NCBI RefSeq assembly: GCF_004353905.1
Contig: NZ_SMOD01000005.1
Coordinates: 248,001-312,000 of the forward strand
From: Paraburkholderia guartelaensis
GTDB taxonomy: Bacteria > Pseudomonadota > Gammaproteobacteria > Burkholderiales > Burkholderiaceae
Direction of reading: 5' to 3'
Length of the DNA stretch: 64,000 bases
This document shows, piece after piece, positions 18,500-26,252 of the stretch (position 1 is its first letter; each line of letters opens with the position of its first letter). Below the pieces are notes generated by a model. The model saw only the letters and a program-made list of their open reading frames with translations. It was not told the origin of the DNA and searched no databases. A program made the translations under genes and the position numbers.

Positions 18500-20599
18500 A
18501 TGAGCGAAACGAAAATGAATCAGCATAGTGCAACTCGGTCCATGTTCGATCCGGCGCTGGTGCGTCCGGCCATCGTGGACTCGTTCAGAAAACTCAATCC
18601 GCGCACGCAGTTGCGCAACCCGGTGATGTTCTGCGTCTACGTGGGCAGCGTGCTCACGACGATCCTCTGGGTCGCGGCGCTGGTGGGCCAGGCCGAAGCG
18701 CCCGCGGGTTTCATCCTCGCGGTCGCGCTCTGGCTGTGGTTCACGGTGCTGTTCGCGAACTTCGCGGAAGCGCTCGCCGAAGGTCGCTCGAAGGCGCAGG
18801 CGGCGTCGCTTCGCCAGGCCAAGAAAGACGTCATGGCCAAGAAGCTCAACGAGCCGCACCCGAAGGCGCCGATCCGCATCATGACGGCGTCCGACCTGCG
18901 TCGCGGCGACGTGGTGCTCGTCGAGACCGGCGACACCATTCCGGCTGACGGCGAAGTGATCGAAGGCGTGGCATCGGTGGACGAATCGGCCATCACGGGC
19001 GAATCGGCGCCGGTGATCCGCGAGTCGGGCGGTGACTTTTCTTCGGTGACGGGCGGCACGCGCGTGCTGTCCGACTGGATCGTCGTGCGCGTCACGGCGA
19101 ACCCGGGCGAAGCGTTCCTCGACCGCATGATCGCGATGGTCGAAGGCGCGAAGCGCCAGAAAACGCCGAACGAAATCGCGCTCACGATCCTGCTCGTTGC
19201 GCTGAGCATCGTGCTGCTGCTCGCCACCGCGACGCTGCTGCCGTTCTCGATGTTCTCGGTCGATGCCGCGAAGATGGGCCACGTGGTCACGATCACGGCG
19301 CTCGTGGCGCTGCTCGTCTGTCTGATTCCGACGACCATCGGCGGTCTGCTTTCGGCGATCGGCGTGGCCGGCATGAGCCGCATGATGCAGGCCAACGTGA
19401 TCGCGACTTCGGGTCGCGCGGTGGAAGCCGCCGGCGACGTGGACGTGCTGCTGCTCGACAAGACCGGCACGATCACGCTCGGCAATCGTCAGGCGTCGAT
19501 GTTCCTGCCGGCGCCCGGCGTGACCGAAGAAGTGCTCGCCGACGCCGCTCAGCTCTCGTCGCTCGCCGACGAAACGCCGGAAGGCCGCAGCATCGTCGTG
19601 CTCGCGAAGCAGCGCTTCAACATTCGCCAGCGCGACATGCACTCGCTGCACGCTGAGTTCCTCGCTTTCAGCGCCCAGACGCGCATGAGCGGTGTGGACA
19701 TGCCCGGCCGCGAGATCCGCAAGGGCGCCGCCGATGCCGTGAAGAACTACGTTCAAGCGCACGGCGGCCGTTTCCCCGGCGAAGTCGAAAACGCCGTGGA
19801 CGATGTGGCCCGCCGCGGCAGCACGCCGCTCGTGGTCGCCGAATTGCATGACGGTATCGCGCGCGTGCTCGGCGTGATCGAGCTGAAGGACGTCGTGAAG
19901 GGCGGTATCAAGGAGCGTTTTGCCGAGCTGCGCAAGATGGGCATCAAGACCGTGATGGTGACGGGCGACAACCGCCTGACCGCCGCCGCGATCGCCGCCG
20001 AAGCGGGCGTGGACGACTTCCTCGCGCAAGCCACGCCTGAAACCAAGCTCGCGACCATTCGCGAACACCAGGCGCAAGGCAAGCTCGTGGCGATGACGGG
20101 CGACGGCACCAATGACGCCCCGGCGCTCGCGCAGGCCGACGTGGCCGTGGCGATGAACACGGGTACCCAGGCCGCGAAGGAAGCGGGCAACATGGTCGAC
20201 CTCGACTCGAACCCGACCAAGCTCATCGAGATCGTCGAGATCGGCAAGCAGATGCTCATGACGCGCGGCTCGCTCACGACGTTCTCGATCGCCAACGACG
20301 TCGCGAAGTACTTCGCGATCATTCCGGCGGCGTTCGCTTCGACGTATCCGCAACTGCGCGTGCTCGACGTGATGCATCTGACGTCGCCGTCGTCGGCAAT
20401 CCTCTCGGCGGTGATCTTCAACGCGCTCATCATCGTGATGCTGATTCCGCTCGCGCTCAAGGGCGTGAAGTACCGTCCGCTCGGCGCCGCGACGCTGCTG
20501 CGCCGCAATCTGCTGATCTACGGCCTCGGCGGCATTCTTCTGCCGTTCCCGTGCATCAAGCTGATCGACATGGTGCTCGCCGCGTTCGGCTGGGTTTGA
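18500..20599 (+). CDS. kdpB: K+-transporting ATPase subunit B (P-type ATPase)
   Basis: 699 residues from ATG 18500 ([16 protein letters not shown]); a TTG at 18479 would overlap the kdpA stop but is not needed. The actuator motif ITGES, the phosphorylation site DKTGTIT (D320) and the hinge [11 protein letters not shown] are present. It hydrolyses ATP to drive high-affinity K+ uptake. It lies 17 nt after kdpA in the kdp operon. Confidence 0.97.
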   Translation: MSETKMNQHSATRSMFDPALVRPAIVDSFRKLNPRTQLRNPVMFCVYVGSVLTTILWVAALVGQAEAPAGFILAVALWLWFTVLFANFAEALAEGRSKAQAASLRQAKKDVMAKKLNEPHPKAPIRIMTASDLRRGDVVLVETGDTIPADGEVIEGVASVDESAITGESAPVIRESGGDFSSVTGGTRVLSDWIVVRVTANPGEAFLDRMIAMVEGAKRQKTPNEIALTILLVALSIVLLLATATLLPFSMFSVDAAKMGHVVTITALVALLVCLIPTTIGGLLSAIGVAGMSRMMQANVIATSGRAVEAAGDVDVLLLDKTGTITLGNRQASMFLPAPGVTEEVLADAAQLSSLADETPEGRSIVVLAKQRFNIRQRDMHSLHAEFLAFSAQTRMSGVDMPGREIRKGAADAVKNYVQAHGGRFPGEVENAVDDVARRGSTPLVVAELHDGIARVLGVIELKDVVKGGIKERFAELRKMGIKTVMVTGDNRLTAAAIAAEAGVDDFLAQATPETKLATIREHQAQGKLVAMTGDGTNDAPALAQADVAVAMNTGTQAAKEAGNMVDLDSNPTKLIEIVEIGKQMLMTRGSLTTFSIANDVAKYFAIIPAAFASTYPQLRVLDVMHLTSPSSAILSAVIFNALIIVMLIPLALKGVKYRPLGAATLLRRNLLIYGLGGILLPFPCIKLIDMVLAAFGWV

Positions 20600-20639
20600 T
20601 CCTCGCCGACCCACACGGATAGATACATAGGAAGCCAAA

Positions 20640-21218
20640 ATGAAATCGCAGTTTCGTCCTCTGATCGTGATCTTCGCCGTACTGACGGTCATCACCGGCC
20701 TCGTGTATCCGGCCGTGATGACCGCGTTCGGCCAGGCCGCGTTCCATCACCAGGCCAACGGCAGTCTCGTCGAAGTCGACGGCAAGGTGGTGGGCAGCTC
20801 GCTCATCGGCCAGCAGTTCGACGCGCCCCAGTACTTCTGGGGCCGTCTGTCGGCCACCTCGCCGATGCCGTACAACGCGACGAGCTCGGGTGCCTCGAAC
20901 CTCGGGCCGACCAACCCGGCGCTCGCCGACGAGATCAAAGGCCGCATCGCCGCCCTCAAGGCCGCGGGCACCGATGTCTCGCAGCCGATTCCGGCCGACC
21001 TCGTGACGTCTTCGGGCAGCGGGCTCGATCCCGAGATCTCGCCGGCCGCGGCCGCCTACCAGGTGGCGCGCGTGGCGCAAGCGCGCCATATGAGCCCGAG
21101 CGACGTGCAGACGCTCGTGGAGCGTCATACGAAAGGCCGCCAGTTCGGCCTCTTTGGCGAGCCGCGTGTGAACGTGCTCGAGCTGAACCTCGCGCTCGAC
21201 GGCAAAGAGGTTAGCTAA
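20640..21218 (+). CDS. kdpC: K+-transporting ATPase subunit C
   Basis: 192 residues. One N-terminal transmembrane helix (about 7-28, [20 protein letters not shown]) precedes a periplasmic domain with [20 protein letters not shown]. KdpC stabilises the complex and raises ATP affinity. GGAAG lies upstream of the ATG at 20640, 40 nt after kdpB. Confidence 0.96.
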   Translation: MKSQFRPLIVIFAVLTVITGLVYPAVMTAFGQAAFHHQANGSLVEVDGKVVGSSLIGQQFDAPQYFWGRLSATSPMPYNATSSGASNLGPTNPALADEIKGRIAALKAAGTDVSQPIPADLVTSSGSGLDPEISPAAAAYQVARVAQARHMSPSDVQTLVERHTKGRQFGLFGEPRVNVLELNLALDGKEVS

Positions 21219-21238
21219 AGCGAGATCGTTGAGCCGCG

Positions 21239-21273
21239 CCGCACGCTCGACGCCTTGCGCGTCGAGCGTGCGG
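21239..21273 (+). terminator. 13-bp perfect hairpin between kdpC and kdpD
   Basis: CCGCACGCTCGAC (21239-21251) pairs exactly with GTCGAGCGTGCGG (21261-21273). It is followed only by GTTT. It lies 20 nt after kdpC and 78 nt before kdpD, and probably stops or stabilises the kdpFABC mRNA so that the structural genes and the sensor genes are expressed at different levels. Confidence 0.5.
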
Positions 21274-21351
21274 TTTGCCATTTCCGCGCCACGGTGAGAC
21301 GATCTTTCGTGCGCCAGGTGCAACCCACGTGACATTCATCCCGACTTCCGC

Positions 21352-24285
21352 ATGAACCGCCCCGATCCCGACGAGCTGCTCGACCGGCTGCAGCGCGACG
21401 AAGAAAAACGCCGCCGCGGCAAGCTGAAGGTTTTTTTCGGCGCGTCAGCCGGCGTCGGCAAGACCTATGCAATGCTGCAGGCCGCGCGCCGCCGCGCCGA
21501 GGAAGGCGTGGACGTGGCGGTCGGCATCGTCGAGACGCATGGGCGCAGCGAGACCGCCGCGCTCACCGCCGGCCTCGAAGTGATGCCGCGCCAGCGCATT
21601 GCCTACCGCGGGCGGCAGCTCGAAGAGTTCGATCTCGACGCCGCGCTCGAACGCAAGCCGCAACTCGTGCTCGTCGATGAGCTGGCGCATTCGAACGTGG
21701 CCGGCGCGCGTCACATGAAGCGTTGGCAGGACGTGTACGAACTGCTCGACGCGGGCATCGACGTCTACACGACCGTCAATGTCCAGCACCTCGAAAGTCT
21801 CAACGACGTGGTGGGGCAGATCACGGGCATTCGTGTATGGGAGACCGTGCCCGACCGCGTGTTCGACCGCGCCGACGAAGTCACGCTCGTCGACCTGCCC
21901 GCCGAAGAACTGCTCGACCGCATGCGCGACGGCAAGGTCTATATGCCGGCGCAGGCCGAGCGCGCGGTGCGCAACTTCTTTCGCAAGGGCAACCTGATCG
22001 CGCTGCGCGAGCTTGCGCTGCGCCGCACTGCCGACCGCGTGGACGCACAGATGCGCGAGTATCGTGCCGACCGGTCGATCCAGCATGTGTGGCAGGCGCG
22101 CGAGCGCCTCGTCGTCTGCGTGGGGCCGGGGCCCGAGGCGAACGCGCTGGTGCGCGCCGCCGCGCGTCTCGCCGCGAGCCTGAAGGCCGACTGGATCGCC
22201 GTGTATGTGGAGACGCCGAAGCTCCAGCGTCTGCCCGATGCGACGCGCGAGCGCACGCTCGGCGCGCTCAAGCTCGCCTCGGAGTTGGGCGCCGAAACGG
22301 CGACGCTCGCGGGCGAGGACGCCGCGACCACGCTGGTTGGCTACGCGCGGCTGCGCAATGTATCGAAGCTCGTGGCGGGCGGCTCGCTGCGCACGGGCTT
22401 TTCGCGCTGGGTGAAGCGCCCGTTCGGCGAGCGCCTTGCCGAGAAAGCCGGCGACGTCGATCTCACGCTCGTGCGCGCGAGTGCGGGCGAAGCCGTGCGT
22501 GGTGGCAGCGAGCCTGGGGGAGCGGCCAGTGCCGCGACGCGCGCCGCCAACGCCTGGCGCGATGCGCTTGCTGCGGGGGGCGCAGAGCGCTCGCCGCCGC
22601 GCGCCTACGCGGCCGCGCTCGTGATCTGCGCGTGCGTGACGCTTATCGCGAGCACGTTGATCGACCGCATCGATCTCGCGAACCTCGTGATGCTGTATCT
22701 GCTCGGTGTGATCTTCGCGGCGACGAAGCTCGGACGCGGACCGGGCGTGATGCTCTCGTTTGCAAGCGTCGCGGCGTACGACTTTTTCTTTGTGCCGCCG
22801 CGCATGTCGTTTTCCGTGACGGACACGCAATATCTGCTGACCTTCGTCGGCATGCTGCTCACGTCGCTCGTCATCAGCCATCTCACGTCGAGCCTGCGCC
22901 GCGAAGCGAGCGTCGCGCAGCGGCGCGAACAGCGCACCGGCGCGATGTACGCGATGGCGCGCGAACTGGCCGCGGCGCTCACCACGGAGCAGATCGTGGC
23001 GATCGGCAGCCGCCACGTGAGCGAAGTGTTCGGTGCGCGCGTGGCGCTGCTCCTGCCGGATAGCGCAGACAAGCTGCAGCAGAAAATCGAGGAGCCCGAT
23101 CCGAAGATCATGCTCGACGCCGAAAATCTCGACGTCGACGTGGGGCAGTGGGTGTACGACCAGCAAAAGCCCGCGGGCAACGGCACCGACACGCTGCCGG
23201 CGGCCGTGGCGCGCTACTTGCCGCTCAAGGCGCCGATGCGCACGCGCGGCGTGCTCGCCGTCGTGACGCGCGACGCGCGCGAGCTCCAGGTGCCCGAGCA
23301 GCAGCGCATGCTCGATGCGTTCGCCGCGCAAATCGCACTCGCGCTCGAGCGCGTGCACTACGTGGACATCGCGCGCGACGCGCTCGTCAACATGGAGTCG
23401 GAGCGGCTGCGCAACTCGCTGCTCTCGGCCATCTCGCACGACCTGCGCACGCCGCTCACGACGATCGTCGGCTTTTCGTCGATGCTCGCGCAAACGCACG
23501 AGCCCGGGGATGCGCAGGATGCGCGCTCGGGCGAGCTGATCGAGGCGATTCACGACGAGGCGCTGCGCATGACGGGCATCGTCACGAACCTGCTCGACAT
23601 GGCGCGGCTGCAGGCGGGCAGCCTCAATCTCAATCGTCAGTGGACGCTGCTCGAGGAAACCGTGGGCGCCGCGCTCGCCGCTTGCCGCCGCGTGCTCGCG
23701 CGCCACCCCGTGCAGGTGAAGCTGGAGGAAGGCTTGCCGCTGCTCCAGCTCGATGCCGTGCTGATGGAGCGGCTCTTCTCGAACCTGCTGGAGAATGCGG
23801 CCAAGTACACGCCCGCCGACACGCCGCTCACCATCGCGGCGCGGCGCGTGGAGGAGGGCGGCCAGCCGTTCGTGCGCGTCTCGATCGAGGACAACGGACC
23901 GGGTCTGCCGCCCGGCATGGGCGAGCGCGTGTTCGAGAAGTTCACGCGTGGCGAGAAGGAGTCGGCCAAGCCCGGCATCGGGCTCGGACTCGCGATCTGC
24001 CGCGCGATCGTGGAGGCGCACGGGGGTACAATCGGCGCAGCCAATCGCGTTGCCGCCGACGGCCATGTGGACGGCGCGACCTTCTGGTTCGCGCTGCCCG
24101 TGGAGTCGCCGCCGCCGCTGCCCGCCGATGTGACCGATACGCCAGGCGCTCACGAAGCGCTCGAGCCGCTCGAGCCCGCCGGCGACGCGGAACATGTGAG
24201 CGCCGCCGAACCTGTCAGAGGCGAATCCGTCCCACGGATGTCCGCCCCTCAAGAAAACGTCGATTCCAAACCTGCAAATGAGTGA
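21352..24285 (+). CDS. kdpD: Osmosensitive K+ channel histidine kinase KdpD
   Basis: 977 residues, longer than the roughly 894 of E. coli. An N-terminal KdpD domain has Walker A GASAGVGKT (about residues 26-34). A universal-stress-like domain follows, then about four membrane helices (near 420-510) and a GAF-like region. The kinase core has H-box SAISHDLRTPLTT, N-box NLLENAAKY and G-boxes EDNGPGLP and GIGLGLAIC. It senses K+/turgor and phosphorylates KdpE. The last 8 nt overlap kdpE. The extra length is mainly a Pro/Glu/Ala-rich C-terminal tail. Confidence 0.96.
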   Translation: MNRPDPDELLDRLQRDEEKRRRGKLKVFFGASAGVGKTYAMLQAARRRAEEGVDVAVGIVETHGRSETAALTAGLEVMPRQRIAYRGRQLEEFDLDAALERKPQLVLVDELAHSNVAGARHMKRWQDVYELLDAGIDVYTTVNVQHLESLNDVVGQITGIRVWETVPDRVFDRADEVTLVDLPAEELLDRMRDGKVYMPAQAERAVRNFFRKGNLIALRELALRRTADRVDAQMREYRADRSIQHVWQARERLVVCVGPGPEANALVRAAARLAASLKADWIAVYVETPKLQRLPDATRERTLGALKLASELGAETATLAGEDAATTLVGYARLRNVSKLVAGGSLRTGFSRWVKRPFGERLAEKAGDVDLTLVRASAGEAVRGGSEPGGAASAATRAANAWRDALAAGGAERSPPRAYAAALVICACVTLIASTLIDRIDLANLVMLYLLGVIFAATKLGRGPGVMLSFASVAAYDFFFVPPRMSFSVTDTQYLLTFVGMLLTSLVISHLTSSLRREASVAQRREQRTGAMYAMARELAAALTTEQIVAIGSRHVSEVFGARVALLLPDSADKLQQKIEEPDPKIMLDAENLDVDVGQWVYDQQKPAGNGTDTLPAAVARYLPLKAPMRTRGVLAVVTRDARELQVPEQQRMLDAFAAQIALALERVHYVDIARDALVNMESERLRNSLLSAISHDLRTPLTTIVGFSSMLAQTHEPGDAQDARSGELIEAIHDEALRMTGIVTNLLDMARLQAGSLNLNRQWTLLEETVGAALAACRRVLARHPVQVKLEEGLPLLQLDAVLMERLFSNLLENAAKYTPADTPLTIAARRVEEGGQPFVRVSIEDNGPGLPPGMGERVFEKFTRGEKESAKPGIGLGLAICRAIVEAHGGTIGAANRVAADGHVDGATFWFALPVESPPPLPADVTDTPGAHEALEPLEPAGDAEHVSAAEPVRGESVPRMSAPQENVDSKPANE

Positions 24286-24976
24286 CCCGAGCATCGCCGT
24301 CGTTCTCATCGAAGACGAAAAACAGATTCGCCGATTCGTGCGCGCAACGCTGGAGGGCGAGGGCATCGTCGTGCACGACGCCGAAACCGGCAAGCAGGGC
24401 CTCGTCGAGGCCGCCACGCGCAAGCCCGACCTCGTGATCGTCGATCTGGGCCTGCCCGATACCGACGGCCTCGACGTGATCCGCGAACTGCGCGGCTGGA
24501 GCGATCTGCCGGTGATCGTGCTGTCGGCGCGCACCCAGGAAAGCGAGAAGGTGGCCGCGCTCGACGCCGGCGCCGACGACTACCTCACGAAACCGTTCGG
24601 CGTTTCCGAGCTGCTCGCACGCATTCGCGCGCAGCTGCGGCGGCGCAACCGCGGTGGGGCGAACGAGGCGCCGCAGGTGAGCTTCGGCGCCGTGAACGTC
24701 GATCTGGGCCTGCGCCAGGTTACGCGCGAAGGCGCGCCCGTGCATCTCACGCCGATCGAGTACCGCCTGCTCGCCACCCTCGTGCGCGACGCGGGGCGCG
24801 TGCTCACGCATCGGCAACTGCTGCGCGAGGTCTGGGGGCCGTCGCATGTGGAAAGCAGCCATTACCTGCGCATCTACATGGCGCATCTGCGGCAGAAATT
24901 GGAGCGCGATCCCGCGCAGCCGGAGCACATCATCACCGAGACGGGCGTGGGGTATCGGCTGGTTGGCGTGCAGTAA
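24278..24976 (+). CDS. kdpE: KDP operon response regulator KdpE
   Basis: 232 residues of the OmpR family. The receiver domain has acidic residues E12/D13 and phosphoacceptor D56 in [12 protein letters not shown], with the conserved KPF. A C-terminal winged helix follows ([20 protein letters not shown]). It activates kdpFABC. The start overlaps the kdpD end by 8 nt. Its probable target is the tandem repeat at 16368-16385. Confidence 0.95.
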   Translation: MSDPSIAVVLIEDEKQIRRFVRATLEGEGIVVHDAETGKQGLVEAATRKPDLVIVDLGLPDTDGLDVIRELRGWSDLPVIVLSARTQESEKVAALDAGADDYLTKPFGVSELLARIRAQLRRRNRGGANEAPQVSFGAVNVDLGLRQVTREGAPVHLTPIEYRLLATLVRDAGRVLTHRQLLREVWGPSHVESSHYLRIYMAHLRQKLERDPAQPEHIITETGVGYRLVGVQ

Positions 24977-25025
24977 GAAGTCTGCGCTTCGAGCCAGTCG
25001 GTGCGCACCTACACCGCGTCGGTGC

Positions 25026-25031
25026 TATAAT
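25026..25031 (+). promoter_or_regulatory. -10 element for the guanidine-controlled gene
   Basis: A consensus TATAAT whose predicted start site (about 25038) falls immediately before the first riboswitch hairpin at 25041. No clear -35 is seen at the correct distance. Confidence 0.55.
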
Positions 25032-25040
25032 TACATTTCT

Positions 25041-25082
25041 GTAAGGACGGCCTTACGGATTTACGTCATCGGGGACGGCCCC
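25041..25082 (+). promoter_or_regulatory. Guanidine-II riboswitch (mini-ykkC)
   Basis: Two hairpins with identical ACGG loops: GTAAGG-ACGG-CCTTAC (25041-25056) and GGGG-ACGG-CCCC (25071-25082), separated by 14 nt. Paired short stems with ACGR tetraloops are the defining architecture of the guanidine-II class, and guanidine binds loop-to-loop. The ribosome site GGAG (25095-25098) follows, then the SMR gene at 25107, a typical target. Binding is expected to free translation of the exporter. Confidence 0.93.
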
Positions 25083-25106
25083 ATTTTTTCAAATGGAGCG
25101 TTCCCC

Positions 25107-25427
25107 ATGTCCTGGTTTCTTCTTCTTGTCGCTGGCCTGCTCGAAGTGGCGTGGGCCGCCGGTCTCAAATCTTCCGAAGGATTCACCCGGCTCTGGCCCT
25201 CGGTGTTCACCGTGGTCACGGCGCTGGGCAGCTTCGTCCTGCTCGCCATGGCCATGCGTCAATTGCCGCTCGGCACCGCCTATGCGGTGTGGACGGGCAT
25301 TGGCGCGGTCGGCGCGTTCGTGTTCGGCATCGTCATGATGGGCGAGGCGGTAAGCGCCGCGCGTGTGGCGAGCGCCGCGCTGATCGTGCTCGGCCTCATC
25401 GGACTCAAGCTTTCTTCGGCCGCCTGA
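25107..25427 (+). CDS. SMR-family guanidinium exporter (Gdx/SugE type)
   Basis: 106 residues, four hydrophobic helices. The SMR proton/cation-coupling glutamate is E13 in [11 protein letters not shown]. The Gdx/SugE subtype is supported by [11 protein letters not shown] and [14 protein letters not shown] and, independently, by the guanidine-II riboswitch upstream. It functions as an antiparallel dimer in the inner membrane exchanging guanidinium for protons. Start at ATG 25107 with GGAG at 25095. Confidence 0.93.
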   Translation: MSWFLLLVAGLLEVAWAAGLKSSEGFTRLWPSVFTVVTALGSFVLLAMAMRQLPLGTAYAVWTGIGAVGAFVFGIVMMGEAVSAARVASAALIVLGLIGLKLSSAA

Positions 25428-25507
25428 TTAAATTCGCTGCGCATACATCGGTCCGGACCCTATGCCGCGGCCGCGCAACACCGCTGCGGCACCGCAGCGA
25501 GCGTGGC

Positions 25508-25513
25508 TATAAT
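25508..25513 (+). promoter_or_regulatory. -10 hexamer upstream of the DUF4126 gene
   Basis: A consensus TATAAT follows a hairpin GCTGCGG-ca-CCGCAGC (25483-25498). No good -35 is seen. The DUF4126 ATG is at 25638, giving a roughly 118-nt leader. Confidence 0.4.
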
Positions 25514-25637
25514 GGAACGGTCATAACCCGATAACACTCCGCGCCGCATGAGCGGCGAGCGTGTGCGCACAGCGCCTGCTCTCCCGCTTCACGCGTGGAG
25601 CGCGGGCGCCCCGGCCGCGCCACGCGAGGAGGCAGCC

Positions 25638-26252
25638 ATGCTGGAACCACTTTCGCTAGCAGCGGGCCTGTCCTGGGGCAGTGGCCTGCGCCTCTATCTC
25701 ACGGTGTTGATGGCCGGCGTACTGCAACGCCTTGGCCTGATCCACCTGCCCGACACGCTTGCCGTGCTCGCTTCGCCGTGGGTGATCGGCATCGCCGCCG
25801 CGCTCACGGTGCTCGAATTCCTTGCCGACAAGATCCCCGCGTTCGATTCGCTCTGGGACGCGGTACATACCTTCATCCGTATTCCGGCCGGGGCCGTGCT
25901 CGCGGCCGGCGCGCTAGGCCATGCCGATCCGGCGCTGTTGACCGTCGCCGCGCTGGCGGGCGGCACGCTCGCGGGTACGGCGCATCTCGCCAAGGCGGGC
26001 ACGCGCGCGCTCATCAATCTGTCGCCTGAACCGGTGTCGAACGTCGTCACGTCGAGCGCCGAGGACGGCATGACCTTCGTCGGCGTACTGCTCGCGCTCT
26101 TCGTGCCTTTGCTCTTCCTCGTCATGCTCGTGGCGTTCCTCGTGCTCGCGGCCTGGGCGCTGCCGCGCCTGTGGCGCGGCGTGCAGGGCGGTTTTCGCGG
26201 CATGGCGACGCACATGGTTTCGCGACTTTCGTTGCGAGGTCGTCACGATTGA
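25638..26252 (+). CDS. DUF4126 domain-containing membrane protein
   Basis: 204 residues from ATG 25638 behind GAGGAGG (25626-25632). The N-terminus (LSLAAGLSWGSGLRLYLTV) and LEFLADKIPAFDSLWDAVHT match the DUF4126 pattern. There are several hydrophobic segments, including a strong one near 165-190, and an Arg-rich C-terminus. It is an inner-membrane protein of unknown function. Its stop (TGA 26250-26252) overlaps a TTG that may start the next gene. Confidence 0.82.
   Translation: MLEPLSLAAGLSWGSGLRLYLTVLMAGVLQRLGLIHLPDTLAVLASPWVIGIAAALTVLEFLADKIPAFDSLWDAVHTFIRIPAGAVLAAGALGHADPALLTVAALAGGTLAGTAHLAKAGTRALINLSPEPVSNVVTSSAEDGMTFVGVLLALFVPLLFLVMLVAFLVLAAWALPRLWRGVQGGFRGMATHMVSRLSLRGRHD

Noticed and set aside
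18419..20695. A 758-codon minus-strand open frame opposite kdpB
   Set aside because: Same cause: reverse-frame openness in a high-GC gene; no homology features visible.
21445..24534. A 1029-codon open frame on the minus strand opposite kdpD
   Set aside because: It is a high-GC antisense frame; the plus strand encodes an intact KdpD with all motifs, and the translation is Arg/His-rich without a recognisable fold.
25071..25089. Second guanidine-II hairpin plus six T as an intrinsic terminator
   Set aside because: The stem is only 4 bp, and ligand binding stabilises it, which would give the wrong polarity for an exporter gene.
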